From Sipunculus nudus (taxonomy: Eukaryota; Annelida; Sipuncula; Golfingiida; Sipunculidae): a DNA stretch of 64,000 nt. Location of the stretch: contig CM049319.1 in NCBI GenBank assembly GCA_026874595.1, positions 51,844,917 through 51,908,916 on the forward strand, written 5' to 3'. The notes under the pieces are model-generated. The model searched no databases. It was given only the letters and a program-made list of their open reading frames with translations, and was not told the DNA's origin. Both the position numbers and the translations under genes were made by a program. Numbering within the stretch: position 1 is the first letter of the stretch; every line of letters starts with the position of its first letter. Positions 24,151 through 37,354 of this stretch are shown in pieces.

Positions 24151-25163
24151 AATGCCCATCAACCACTAATGCAGAGTTCACACTCCCCTGTTCTGGAATA
24201 TCTGGATCCGCCACTGCTAAGGTAGTCCAAATAATGATTGTTTGCCATACTGTAATTAACAGTTTACAAAACATCATTGCAGACAACTGAATTTGGAAAC
24301 CACCAGAATGCTATTAGTGGTATTTGATTTGTACTCCAAACAGTTTTTTTTTTTGGAAAAGGAATACTTATATGATTTTATTAACCTATATTTAGGGCTG
24401 TTTGGACGTATAATTTTACTTCCTGACTCATTAGTGGTGGTGTAACCACAGCTACTTGAATCGTTATCTGTGGCTGATATCTGGCCCAAAACAAGGTCAA
24501 TTCAGATGTAAACAGAGAATCCAAGAAGTCTGTTCCGAAGGAACAAAGTACAGAAACTCCAATGTTTGGTTGCATGCAATGATCTGGTGGTTCAGGCCAT
24601 TACTTTTGCTGTTAAGCTGGAATACATACAGTAAACCATATAAATATTGTTGTCTGTGTCCTTTTCTTCCTACTTGCTGCTCAAAGCTGCAGTACTATCT
24701 TAAATGGAAATATATACAACCGTTTTTAAACTGTTTTCCAAGTCTGCAGAAGAACCATTGCTCACCCACCATGTTTACAGATGATTCATAGTCCCACACA
24801 GAATGAAGTCATTCCGTACAGTTCTCCGATCGGTTCATTCACTGAGAGTTTAAGTAACCGCTGTTGTATGTGTCCACCTGAATTTTCTTTTTTTTTAACA
24901 CGACATGGTATGTTGTTATAACTGAAAATGACTGCAGTAAATAACCATTCTACAGAATATATTCCTATTTTATTATACCAAAAGTAACAGTACACAAATA
25001 TTATTTTAATCTTTGATTCTAGGTTATGTAGATTTAATAACATTTTGCCTGAGATTGTCACAGTCAGGTCAAGGCCACAGAGTTGATGCAGGTAAACAAT
25101 GGTGGTTCTACAAGATTTTGTTCTGCCTGATCCCGATGAAGCAATTAGCAATTTCAACAAAAA
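24151..25163. other. Unique-looking segment with open frames of 111 and 124 codons, unidentified
   Basis: Non-repetitive sequence between two arrays. The longest frame is 25160-24786 on the minus strand (124 codons); its first part (LIASSGSGRTKSCRTTIVYL) has a GSGRTKS stretch that superficially resembles a P-loop, but nothing else supports an ATPase. A 111-codon frame lies at 24456-24791 on the plus strand. Neither has clear splice boundaries or a recognised family. The two frames overlap only slightly, and either or both may be chance. Confidence 0.25.
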
Positions 25164-25392
25164 ACTAGATATTTCTTGGCACCGCAGGTGCCATAGTATC
25201 GCTAGACAATTAATCCCCCCCCCCCCCCTTTAGGAATAGTCCCCCCCCCCCCATCTTCAGCAGCATATACTGACATTTGGCAAGCGACTATTGTTTCTTC
25301 CATCTATCAACTTGATAAACCATATTTTCACCAAATATGGGGGCAAATAAAGAGAATCACTCTTATGAAAAGGGGATGAATTTATACTATAA
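25164..25392 (+). repeat. Truncated 5' end of family B
   Basis: ACTAGATATTTCTTGGCACC then GCAGGTGCCATAGTATCGCT, AATTAATC and two long poly-C runs match the start of the 19055 copy and, inverted, 56220-56350. Similarity ends before the next element, which begins at 25393. Confidence 0.7.
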
Positions 25393-27828
25393 CAAGTGAC
25401 CCATGGGTCATGACGCTCAGCTGCCAAGCATGACCTGCGACATCATGGGCTGCAATTCACAACTTCTAGTAAAATTGTTGCAGATCCTATATGCCAATTT
25501 TGTTTAAACTTTCTACATTGCCATAAATTCTTATCATATATGTCTGGTTAAAACATAGTGAATGATGGTCTGAGGCAAAATGTATGGTTGTTGAGCTATC
25601 AGGAACTAATCATACAGCTTGCTCGATACCTGTCAGTCTCAAAAGGAATATCACACAGGCCACATATAAGATCAAAATATAGCAAAAGATCAAGGAAATC
25701 CATGCAAGAATTATTGTGATACAGGTGCTTCCATATTAATTTTTATTCAATACAAGACAACTGTACTGAGCTTTCATAAATGATGGTCATATTTATTAAG
25801 AAATCTTTGACCCAATGCAAGATTACATTAATATACATCCCACTGCATTCACTTTAATAGTTCTTGAGATAATATGTTCTAAAGGAATTTAAAGATGGCC
25901 TCCTGGTGGCCATATTGGATTTCTGACAGGTCGGAAATTAAACAACAAACATCCTCTAAAAGGGACCAAACATCATAAAAAAATCACAGAAACTGTCCTG
26001 GCAAAAGGATTTCTAAAATGGCTACCTGGCAGACATAATGGTTTTCTGACAAGTCACACATCCTCCAATAAGACACTAAACTTGTAGCAATTGCTTCAAA
26101 GAATGTAACAGTTATGAATGTCCAAAACAATTCAAAAGGCATGATCAGGTTGGAGAGCTCTCATATCAGATTTATGAACATGCAAATGTAAAAAGTGCAA
26201 GTCCAATTTGTTTTAATTATCAGCTTGCTATTCAATGGGGTCAGCAGGGTAGGTAAACTGCAAAACCTAAAAGAAAAGAAATGCAGAAAGCATCACTAAG
26301 AGTCTTGTAATCAAAAAAAGCCATCCTAAATCCAGGTACAGACCCACATATTATCAAAACAAACACTTGCTGGTATATCTGATGATTTGTATAATAATAT
26401 TCAGATATCTAGAAAACTAAGTTTATTGCTATGATTCCATGTTATAAACTGCAAAATGTTCCCATCATTTTATAAATCAGTAGCTAAACGTAACACTTAA
26501 CTCTCATAGTCTTAATGCCTGGCCAAAGCATTCCGGCAACAGTGTTTTTGTTATGCACTAATGATATATCCTTATCACTCCATGAGCTGATTCAAAAGGG
26601 AGTCATATATCACAAGTGTCACTGACAATTATGGGCACATAGTGAGATGTACCAGTTGTGAGTGCCATATGGTTATATATACAAGAAAACAAGAAAAATA
26701 GAGATGGTCTACAAAATAAGTTATTGTGAACATCCCTGACCAATGACCTTGGCCTTTTGCCCACATATCAACTGGATTCTTTCTAAATGATGGGTAACTA
26801 CTAACCACTTACATCTGGCCGGGTGTAATTACTTGGCAACCAATGAGTGAATAATTTAGACCTGCAACCTTTAACCTCCTGACCAGCTGACCTCAAAATC
26901 AATTAGTTATTTCTTCATGCAAAAAGACCCATAAATATGAAGTTTGAATCAAATTCAGTGATGCACAGATGTGGCATATGTGAAAGACTGAAGGTTTGGG
27001 TTGAACAGTTTCACTTGAAATATGTTCACAAGCATTTAGAACAATATTGTGACCTTGACCTTTGACCTTTTGAACTCAACATCAATAGGCTTCTTCTCCT
27101 ATTGGTAGGTAAGCCATATATGACAGATGGAAAGTATAGATTGAAAAGTTTGCTGAAAATGACTCCACGCAAGAAGAGGGTGCTGTAAACTTGACCTTTG
27201 ACCTCAAAATCAACAGGTCTTTTCCCCTGTTGGCAGAGAAGCGATATCAGTGCTGAAAGGTTTGGAATGAAAGGTCTAGCTTGAAATGTGTCCACAACCC
27301 TTTCAAAGAAGTGGATCCTGTGACCCTGACCTTTGACCTTGTGACCTCAACATCTATAGGATTCTTCTCCCACTTAGTAGGTGAGCTATATGTGAAAGAT
27401 CAAAGAATTGGGATGAAAGGTTTGGCTTAAAATGCATCCTGAGGCTTTTCAAAGAAGTTGGTTCTGTGACCTTGACCTTTGACCTTGTGACCTCAAAATA
27501 ATTATGGTTCTTCCCCTGTTGGTAGGTGAGCTGTATGTGAAAGATGGAAGGTTTGGGATGAAAATTTTGGCTAAAAGAATTATTTCTGGGGGGTGCAAAC
27601 ACACCCCATAACTTCGAGAATATAGGTCGCAGTGACCTAATTTCAGGTTTGCAAGATCTTTTTAGAACCTCTAAGACTGCATAGGGTTCATGGCCCTAGC
27701 CCCTATGGTTACGATTTGCGCCCTGCTAACGGACGGACGGCCGGCCGGACGGACGGACAGACGGAAGGACGCCGGACAAAGACCCATCGCTATAGCCCAG
27801 CATGACTGAAAGTCAGCTGAGCTAAAAA
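25393..27828 (+). repeat. Element C, relative of family A, with a DR1-type tandem module
   Basis: Start CAAGTGACCCATGGGTCATG then ACGCTCAGCTG. End: a GACGGACGGCCGGCC-type tract, then AGCCCAGCATGACT-GAA-AGTCAGCTGAGCT plus AAAAA, the same terminal hairpin as family A with a different loop. The interior is different from A1-A3: it holds an approximately 140-bp tandem module (27040-27560) with cores GACCTTGACCTTTGACCTTG at about 27049, 27322 and 27468 and a weaker one at 27191. No coding region. Confidence 0.8.
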
Positions 27829-28560
27829 TGGTAAGGTAGGTGGCGCCACCTGTCTGGTTGGCAAGAAAACTCTCCAAGATAGATGTACATGCCAAATTGG
27901 AGACCAACACATTCAAGGACTCTTCAGATATGAGCAATTTTTAAAACAAATATACAGGTGGACATCATGGCAAAACAACTGCATATGGCCCCATAAGTCT
28001 TGAGTAAAAGATGAAGGAGTGCAAGATCTATAGATAGGCACAATTTCAGGCCAATTGTGCAAAACACTCTTCAGAAAAGGGCATTAATTTATTCTCATAA
28101 AATGGGAAGGTAGGTGGAACCAACTGTCTGGTTTACGGGAAAAATTCTCATGATGGATGGAGATGACAAATATACATCATCTAAAACCCATGTCTATTTA
28201 TATGCATAATATGAAAGAAATCTGTCCATTAGTTTTTGACTTATAATGCTCACAGTAGTGTTAAGTGGCAATAATGGGGGTATTAAATGGCATGAAAACA
28301 AGAAAAGGATAACAGGTGGTACCACCAGTTTCCAGTTTATGACAACACTATCTAAGATCTTCAGTCAAGTTGATTTTTGAATCAATCCATGCAAGATCTC
28401 TTGAGATATTTAAGAATTTGTGTGATTCCCCCCCCCCCCCAAAATGGACCTATTCAAGGTCAAGGTCACTCTCCTAATAATGGTCATGACCCCATTTTTA
28501 ATAAGCTTTGTCCTCTCACCGATATCTATGCACATGTCAAGTTTGGTAAAGATCCTTAAA
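27829..28560 (+). repeat. Family B-like and palindrome units, interrupted by A2
   Basis: Begins directly after element C with AGGTAGGTGGCGCCACCTGT (exact palindrome 27839-27850). From about 28190 it matches family B units (TATGCATAATATGAAAGAAA at 28200, then CTTGAGATATTTAAGAATTT and CAAGTTTGGTAAAGATCC). The B sequence resumes after A2 at 31741 (GTTTTGAGTTATCGCGTCC, then GCGGCGGCAC), which shows A2 inserted into an existing B copy. Confidence 0.75.
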
Positions 28561-31500
28561 CAAGGGACCCATGGGTCACGGCGCTCAGCTGATCGTGATT
28601 GGACTATAAATGTTTCTCCACTGTGATACTATATCGAGTCGATATAGCTTATGAATATCATGTACATGTTGGGCTATTATAAAGGAATGTAATGTAATAT
28701 GTGAGTAAATGATAAATGAAATTACCTGACTGATGGATTAATAGAGTCAAATAAAGTGGTTTATTTTTTATTTATTTAGGAGGGGTTAAAAAATGTGATA
28801 TATTTGAGCAAATATGAATGCAATGACAGCAGTAATAAGCAGTAGTAGAATGATGATAAGGCTATTTGTTGAAGGATCTAAAGTGTATGGTAGTCTGCAA
28901 GCGTTCAATTTGACAGATATGATGTTATGATTAACTATGCTGAAGAAAGTGATTTATGAATATGTGACTGTATGACACAATATCTCTTTAGTCTTGACAA
29001 GGTACATTATTGTGATGCCCACTATGTCTACATATTACACAATATTGACATAATTTCTGGCATGTACATAGGTACCTATGGACGAATAGTTATACAAAAT
29101 ATTAAAGTATGAATATATCTGATTCATCTTGTTCTTGCTTACTATGGCTAACTTTGGGATGAGGTTCGGAGAAGGGAAAAGTGAGGGCAGCACGAAGGTG
29201 GATGTAGAAATATTCTATTGTAATGTTTTTCATTTATATAAGAATATGAAAAGCTAAGAGGAAAGGGGCCCTCCTACTTGGTTATAGTAAAGTTCTAAAT
29301 ATATGATTGCAAACTAATACTCTGACAAGACTGTCATGAAGAAAAACAGTAAAAGTTTTGAGATACTGTGTTGCATACGAAAATTTACAGATGGACAGGC
29401 AAGTGGACAGAATGGACTAATACCTTTATTTCACTTTCAAGAGAATAATGCATTTAAGTTTATATATAATCCTATTTTTTTAAGCAGATCCACTTTTTCC
29501 ATTGAGAAGTTTTTATCTGAATCATTTTTTTATTTACAGGTTTATAAATTTTTAATTAAAAAACCTGAAAATATAAGTTAAAATATTAAATTTGTTGCTA
29601 AAGTTGCAATCATTATATATACAGAGTAAAAAACATTGGGTCATATTATGCATACACATATATTTTATTATTTTTAAATCATAAATGTTTAAACTGATTT
29701 TAAAAGAAAATAATGCCACAACATGGCATCTACAAGAATATTCCTTGAATCACTATTAAAAAGTTTTGCACATTGGAGTTTTCAGGACATGCTTAATTTT
29801 ATTCATTAAAATAAAATAAAAGTAAATTTGATAAAATAAAACCTCTTTTCAAATAAAGTATACACACTGTTGGTTGAATGAGGGACAAACAATATCATTG
29901 TGCTTATTACTATCCCAGTTTTAATTAATTACTGGAATTAATAGTCAATTTCACACCTGGTGAAGTTTTTACTCTTCTGAAGTAAGGAATTACTTTTCTC
30001 ATGAACATCCACACTTTCACAGCAATACAACCCTTTATGGACACAATTAAATGTACACTTTAATCATTGTAACCCTGGTGGTTCAATACAAAATCTAAAA
30101 TGTAGCATGTCCAAGAATAAAATAAAATACAGAAAAATTATAACATTCATCTAGTTTATGCACAAGCTGGGGGGATGAATGCAGGGCAGAGGGGAAGCCT
30201 GCTAGTAGTGGCCAAGCTGGGCCAAGGTAAGCTGCCTGGGGTGGGTTACATAATGCAAGTGAAGGCTGTACTACTAGGTGGGCTAGATGTACACAACACT
30301 TGACATGGTGTATGAAAACATGAATAAAAGCTATTCATTCCAATCAATTTCTTTTGAAAGTTCAGATTTTAAAATATTTAATCCTTATGCATATAAGCTG
30401 GGAAAATTAAATCAACAGTGCCAAAGTTGGACAAAATTTAAGGTATTGATTTTTTATTTATGCTAATAACTTGAAAAATTTGCAAAATTCAGATCTAATT
30501 TTGGGTAAACAATTGAATCTTGATTAAATAAAGTTATATTCCTGAAAAAAAAGTCTCTAGGTTCAGCAATTCTCATATTAGGTGAGTAAATATATTTCCT
30601 GATTTTTTAAAAAATTGCATTATGTTTTGGCTCATAACTTCAAAACAATACCCAATACTGACCTAATTTTTGGTATGTTCATAGAAAATGTATAAAAGAA
30701 TGTGAATACTAAATACGATCAAAAACAGATCAGTGGTTTTGATATTAGGCAGCCTTGAAGTGTAACAATGGCTTTTTTTTATGGAAAACAGAGTTTTTTT
30801 TCCTTAATATCTCGAAGGAACAAAATCCTAATGACCCAGTTTTCGGTATGGTAGGAGATTTTGGGGACATCTAAAATTATGTCAACAGCCTGGGGAGCAT
30901 AGAGATGTGCACTGAATGACCTACAGTCATCAAAGTGGACTGCTTGACAATGTAAGGGAATACAACAAGAGCCTCCAAAAAAATTCAATAACTAGCCTAA
31001 TTTTGCAGCTTTTATTTTCAAATTTCAGATTTTAACAGAATAAATCCTTATGTATACATGCTGTGAAAATTAAATCCACAGTACTTACAGGAAAAAAACG
31101 TGCCATGGCCAAAGTTGGGCAAAATTTAAGGTACCAATTTTATATTTTTGCCAATATTTAAAAAAATTTAACAGATTTTGATCTAATTTTTGGTATACAA
31201 TTAAATTTTGATTAATTAAAGTTGTATTACTGGAAAAAAAGTCCCTACCTTTAACACTTTTGGTCTTAAGTGACCAAATATCTTCCTGATTTTTTTACAA
31301 AGTCCATTATGTTTGGGCCCATTACTTTTTTAAATTCTATAATACTGACTTAATATCTGGCATGTACATAGGAACTATATAGAGGAATATTTATGGTAAA
31401 TATGAAGAAAACCAGATGAGTGGTTTTGATATTAGGCAGTCCTGAAGTGTGAAAATAGATTTCTAATAAAAAATTGAGGTTTTTCCTTAATATCTCAAAG

Positions 31501-31740
31501 GAACAAAGTCCTATTGACCCAATTTTTGGCATGGTAGGAGATTATGGGGACATCTAACATTATGCCAAAATTAAGATTCGTAGGTCCAACGGTGTCGAAA
31601 CGTGCCAGTCTTACGGACGGACATCCAGACGGACAGACAGACAGACGGACGGACGGACGGACGGACAGACAGACGGACGGACGACGGACAATGGACCATG
31701 ACTATAGCTCAGATGACTTATAGTCAGCTGAGCTAAAAAT
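28561..31740 (+). repeat. Family A repeat, copy A2 (about 3.18 kb), nested in family B
   Basis: Near-identical to A1 throughout, with the same start, the same duplicated 3' module, a longer GGACGGACGG run (31615-31687) and the same terminal hairpin. Scattered substitutions and small indels separate it from A1 and A3. It splits a B unit between GATCCTTAAA and TGTTTTGAGTTATC; compare the uninterrupted B sequence GATCCGTGAAATATTTTTTG at 22875. Confidence 0.9.
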
Positions 31741-33817
31741 GTTTTGAGTTATCGCGTCCAAACGAAATCTCTGCGGCGGCACAACCGTGCCTAAACCAAA
31801 GTATCTCCAGACTTTGTCTTGCTATACAATAATAGCAGAATAAACAACGCGTAAGGAGTTAATCAGATGCTTTTAGTCAGTGTCAAAGATTTTATCCTAA
31901 GAAACCCTGCAAAACTGTTGTTTTACTGTTGTACTAGCTGGCTGAAGTTCACCAGGTCCAAATTGTGCTTGTAATACTGGCCTTCCTTCTGGAGGCAAAT
32001 TTGCGGTTTTAGCCACTAACCATTAACAATACAAAAACCAAAAAAACTATTTCATATCCATTTTGACAAACAAAAACAGAATTAATGTAATGAAGAAGTA
32101 AGAGGCAGCTGAACATAAGTGACGAAATTAAGACAGAAGAAGGTGATTATAAAAACGTTTTCTGTTCATACAAGTGTCTTGCCTCATAGAGGTGCATAGG
32201 CTATTATGACTGACCACACTCCAATCGTATATAAATTTATATTAAATAGTTTAAGATAATAAATTTATAATAATAATTAATATACATAAAAGCAACTTTG
32301 GTGTGACAGAGTTTGGTATGTAGGTACTAATTATTAAGTCAGGCCCTTATTTGTAAACAATCTGTCAAACACGAGTACGATTTGTCTCAGCCCAAATCAC
32401 CGCGGGCTAACAAGGATCGTTAGGGATTATATTTCATTAATATATTAAGGTAAAAACGTGGTAAAGTTGCCAGAAAGACCCATTTACTACCAAAGACACT
32501 AACGGATGCATTTTGGTGTGTATATTTAGTAGTTTTAAGAGTTTTTTTGGTGCCTTCTACCAGTGTCTACCCTTTCACCATTACAAGGCCTAACTGTACA
32601 GGCCTTTCCCACAACTGTGATCGTATCACAGTTGTGGATCCGCAACAAGAGTACGAAATACGAGACAGTACAAAGTACACCTGAATGGCTGAAGCCTGTA
32701 CATCTATACAGTGTTAAACAGTGCCCAATCTGAGATGGATATAGTCTGTTACGTAACAAGCCTCGTAATCATGCGGGTAATCAATCACGTACAAATAAAG
32801 GGCACAGTTACGTACCACAAGTCCAAAAACAGCTACGTAGGTTTGAGGATCGAGCAGCCCTCAGCCTCCCGTCTGCTATCATATGATCGTGTCTATACAC
32901 AACTCTCCACGCAGAGATGATATCATCACTCCCGTACTATATGAAAGGCAAATAATGACGTGTTCGCGGTACTTTCAGGAGAGTGACAATGGGCTTTCCT
33001 CATTCACAATCTTTCGGCAGATAAAGTCTCTCAAATGTCAGCAAAAGCAACTCCTTATAATCAGCTGTCTGATACTGATTGGTTAAACGATAACATCAGT
33101 TAACCGCTAAACGTTCTCATCACATAATCTATCAGCTTTGGATTTTAATCACAATCAATCCATATTCTAACAAAATGAAAAATGACATCTTGTGGTGAAT
33201 CTCTTTGAGAGTTCAAGTCAGTTTTACAAAATAGCTACAGATGGCACCACTATGGAACTATCCCATAGCGTCCGAAGAGGACAGTCCGTTTATTTATATT
33301 TTTATATACTCATTTATTTCCATGAAATTAATCCTTATATTATTCATATGAGACATCTGTTATTCATATAAAATGGATACAATCAGGAGCAACTTTACAC
33401 TTGGCCATAACTTTTATAGATTTACCACAATGATTTGCTATAGTAGGCCTACACTATAGCTAGGCCCGCGATGACACCCGGAAGTTTTAAACCAGCCAGT
33501 ATGCTCAATGAAAACCTGAAAGCATATTAAAAGCACAGACCTGAAAGTAAAAGTAAATGTAGGCCTTTAGTTTTCGACAAAGCACTTAAACTAATACTAC
33601 GTACTGAAGTTTAAATGACAAACCTTACCTGGAAAAACGCCAAGCTAGGGCTATCGGGTAGGTATGTGTTCAAACTAAAGATAATTCTAAAACGTATGTT
33701 GACTATACACCTCTGGATACATAAAAGGGTTAAACAGGGGAACAGGATTTGGGTGTTCATATGACTACCGGTGAAATTATGATGCGTCATGAAATTCCCA
33801 AACGGCACTTAAACAAA
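31741..33817. other. Remainder of B copy, then unique sequence; no gene recognised
   Basis: The first 70 or so bases are the 3' end of the B copy split by A2. The rest is largely unique. Short frames at 32535-32759 (minus) and 32711-33086 (plus) have no recognisable protein content. A perfect inverted repeat is listed separately at 32609-32637. Confidence 0.45.
32609..32637. other. Perfect inverted repeat, 13-bp arms with 3-nt spacer
   Basis: CCACAACTGTGAT-CGT-ATCACAGTTGTGG: 13 matched base pairs without error, capable of a tight hairpin or of binding a dimeric protein. It stands in otherwise unique sequence and is not part of a terminal repeat that I can see. Confidence 0.85.
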
Positions 33818-36800
33818 CAAGGGACACATGGGTTACGGCGCTCAGCTGATCGTGATTGGACTATATATGTTTCTCCACTGTGATACTATATCGAGTCGAT
33901 AAAGCTTATGAATATCATGGACATGTTGGGCTATTATAAGGGAATGTAATGTAATATGTGAGTAAATGATAATTAAATGAAATTACCTGACTGATGGATT
34001 AATAGAGTCAAATATAGTGGTTTATTTTTTATTTATTTAGGAGGGGTTGAAAATTGTGATATATTTGAGCAAATATGAATGCAATGACAGCAGTAATAAG
34101 CAGTAGTAGAATGATGATAAGGCTATTTGTTGAAGAATCTAAAGTGTATGGTAGTCTGCAAGCTTTCAATTTGACAGATATGATGCTATGATTAACTATG
34201 CTGATGAAGTGATTAATGAATTTGTGACTGTATGACACAATATCTCTTTAGTCTTGACAAGGTACATTATTGTGATGCCCACTATGTCTACATATTACAC
34301 AATATTGACAATTTCTGGCATGTACATAGGTACATATGGACGAATAGTTATACAAAATATTAAAGTATGAATATATCTGATTCATCTTGTTCTTGCTTAC
34401 TGAGGCTGACTTTCAAAGTTGGGATGGGGTTCGGAGAAGGGAAAAGTGAGGGCAGCACGAAGTTGGATGTAGAAATATTCTATTGTAATGTTTTTCATTT
34501 CTATAAGAATATGAAAAGCTAAGAGGAAAGGGGCCCTCCTACTTGGTTATAGTAAAGTTCTAAATATATGATTGCAAACTAATCCTCTGACAAGACTGTC
34601 ATGAAGAAAAACAGTAACAGTTTTGAGATACTGTGATGCATATGAAAATTTACAGATGGACAGGCAAGTGGACAGAATGGACTAATACCTTTATTTCACT
34701 TTCAAGGGAATAATGCATTTAAGTTTATATATAATCCTATTTTTTAGGCATATCAAATTTTTCCATTATGAAGTTTTTATCTTAATCATTTTTTTATTTA
34801 TAGGTTTTATAAATTTTTAATAAAAAAAAACTGAAAATTTAAGTTAAAATATTAGAATTGTTGCAAAAGTTGCAATCATCATGTATCCAGAGTGTAGCTC
34901 ATATTGGGTCATATTATGCATACACATATATTTTATTATTTTTAAATCATAAATGTTTAAACTGATTTTAAAAGAAAATAATGCCACAACATGGCATCTA
35001 CAAGAATATTCCTTGAATCACTATTAAAAAGTTTTGCACATTGGAGTTTTCAGTACATGCTTAATTTTATTCACCAAAATAAAATAAAAGTAAATTTGAT
35101 AAAATGAAACATCTTTTTAAAAAAATGTATACACACTGTTGGTTGAATGAGGGACAAACAATATCAGTGTGCTAATTACTTTCCCAGTTTAATTTATTAC
35201 TGGAATTAATAGTCAATTTCACACCTGGTGAAGTTTTTACTCTTCTGAAGTAAGGAATTACTTATCTCATGAACATCCACACTTTCATAGCAATACAACA
35301 CTTTGTGGACACAATTAAATGTACACTTTAATCATTGTAACCCTGGTGGTACATTACAAAATCAAAAATGTAGCATGTCCAAGAATAAAATAAAATACAG
35401 AAAATTATAACATTCATCTTGTTTATGCACCAGCTGGGGGGGTGTGAGTGCAGGCAGAGGGGAAGCCTGCTAGTAGTGGCCAAGCTGGGCCAAGGCAAGC
35501 TGCCCGGGGTGGGTTACATAATGCAAGTGAAGGCTGTACTACTAGGTGGGCTAGATGTAAACAACACTTGACATGGTGTATGAAAACATGAATAAAAGCT
35601 ATTCTTTCCAATCAATTTTTTTTAAATTTCAGATTTTAAAAAAATCCTTATGTATATATGCTGTGAAAATTAAATCAACAGTGCCAAAATTGGACAAAAT
35701 TTAAGGTATTGATTTTTTATTTATGCTAACAACTTGAAAAATTTGCAAAATTCAGATCTAATTTTGGGTAAACAATTGAATCTTGATTGAATAAAGTTAT
35801 ATTCCTGAAAAAAGTCTCTAGGTTCAGCAATTCTCATGTTAGGTGAGTAAATATATTTCCTGATTTTTTTAAAAATTGCATTATGTTTTGGCCCATAACT
35901 TCAAAATAATACCCAATACTGACCTAATTTTTGGTATGTTCATAGAAAATATATAAAAGAATGTGAATACTGAATACGATCAAAAACAGATCAGTGGTTT
36001 TGATATTAGGCAGCCTTGAAGTGTAACAATGGCTTTTTTTATGGAAAACGGAGTTTTTTCCTTAATATCTCGAAGGAACGAAGTCCTAATGACCCAATTT
36101 TCGGTATGGTAGGAGATTTTTGGGACATCTAAAATTATGCCAACAGCCTGGGGAGCATAGAGATGTGCACTGAATGACCTACAGTCATCAAAGTGGACTG
36201 CTTGACAATGTAAGGGAATACAACAAGAGCCTCCAAAAAAATTCAATAACTAGCCTAATTTTGCAGCTTTTATTTTCAAATTTCAGATTTTAACAGATTA
36301 AATCCTTATGTATACATGCTGTGAAAATTAAATCCACAGTACTTACAGGAAAAAAAAACGTGCCGTGGCCAAAGTTGGGCAAAATTTAAGGTACCAATTT
36401 TATATTTTTGCCAATATTTAAAAAAATTAACAGATTTTTATCTAATTTTTGTTATACAATTAAATATTGATTAATTAAAGTTGTATTACTGGAAAAAAGT
36501 CCCTACCTTTAACACTTTTGGTCTTAAGTTACCAAATATCTTCCTGATTTTTTTACAAAGTCCATTATGCTTGGGCCCATAACTTTTTTAAATTATATAA
36601 TACTGACTTAATATCTGGCATGTACATAGGAACTATGTAGAGGAATATTTATGGTAAATATGAAGAAAACCAGATGAGTGGTTTTGATATTAGGCAGTCC
36701 TGAAGTGTGAAAATAGATTTCTATTAAAAAAATTGAGGTTTTTCCTTAATATCTCGAAGGAATGAAGTCCTATTGACCCTATTTTTGGCATGGTAGGAGA

Positions 36801-36957
36801 TTTTGGGGACATCTAACTGTATGCCGAATTTCAGATTCGTAGGTCCAACGGTGTCGAAACGTGCCAGTCTTACGGACAGACGGACGGACAGACGGACGGA
36901 CGACGGACAATGGACCACGACTATAGCTCAGATGACTTATAGTCAGCTGAGCTAAAA
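33818..36957 (+). repeat. Family A repeat, copy A3 (about 3.14 kb)
   Basis: Start CAAGGGACACATGGGTTACG (two changes from A1), same internal order and same 3' duplicated module, a shorter GACGG tract (36874-36906), and the same hairpin ending with GAGCTAAAAA at 36957. It is followed by GGGGATCCCC and then the next repeat. The TGGATACATAAAAG-type unique sequence ends immediately before it. Confidence 0.9.
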
Positions 36958-36964
36958 AGGGGAT

Positions 36965-37110
36965 CCCCCATCATCAGTGATAAAGGACTCGGACTCGAGT
37001 CCTGGCTTGAATTGGAGCCCTGACTCGAGTCCCCTTTTTAGGGACTCGGATTTGGACTCGAGTGTCCTGGACACGGACTTGTACTCAGACTCGGAGGTAT
37101 ACGTATAAGG
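36965..37110. repeat. GGACTCGAGTCC-rich minisatellite-like patch
   Basis: Repeated GGACTCGGACTCGAGTCC, GACTCGAGTCCCC, GGACTCGGATTTGGACTCGA and GGACACGGACTTG units form a short, imperfect array containing the 12-bp palindrome GGACTCGAGTCC. It lies between the end of A3 and the minus-strand D array. Confidence 0.65.
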
Positions 37111-37354
37111 AATCGAGAAATCAGGCCGAGTCCATTTCATGTACACTAAATAACATCTCTCTCACATATTCTAAAGACTTGTGTACATGTCCGCCGAACT
37201 ATACATGCTGACTTTTAATAATATCATGGCTATAGCCTACCAAACTGTGCTCAGCATCGAGAGCTATAAATGTTATTAACCTTTATATTAAAACATGTTA
37301 GAACTGACTTTAACATGTACAAGTTACTCTGAAATTTTCATTTTAAATTGCTTT

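Noticed and set aside
24786-25160. Possible P-loop ATPase exon (GSGRTKS) in the 124-codon minus-strand frame
   Set aside because: The motif lacks the GKS/T lysine context with a preceding beta strand, and no Walker B or family similarity is visible.
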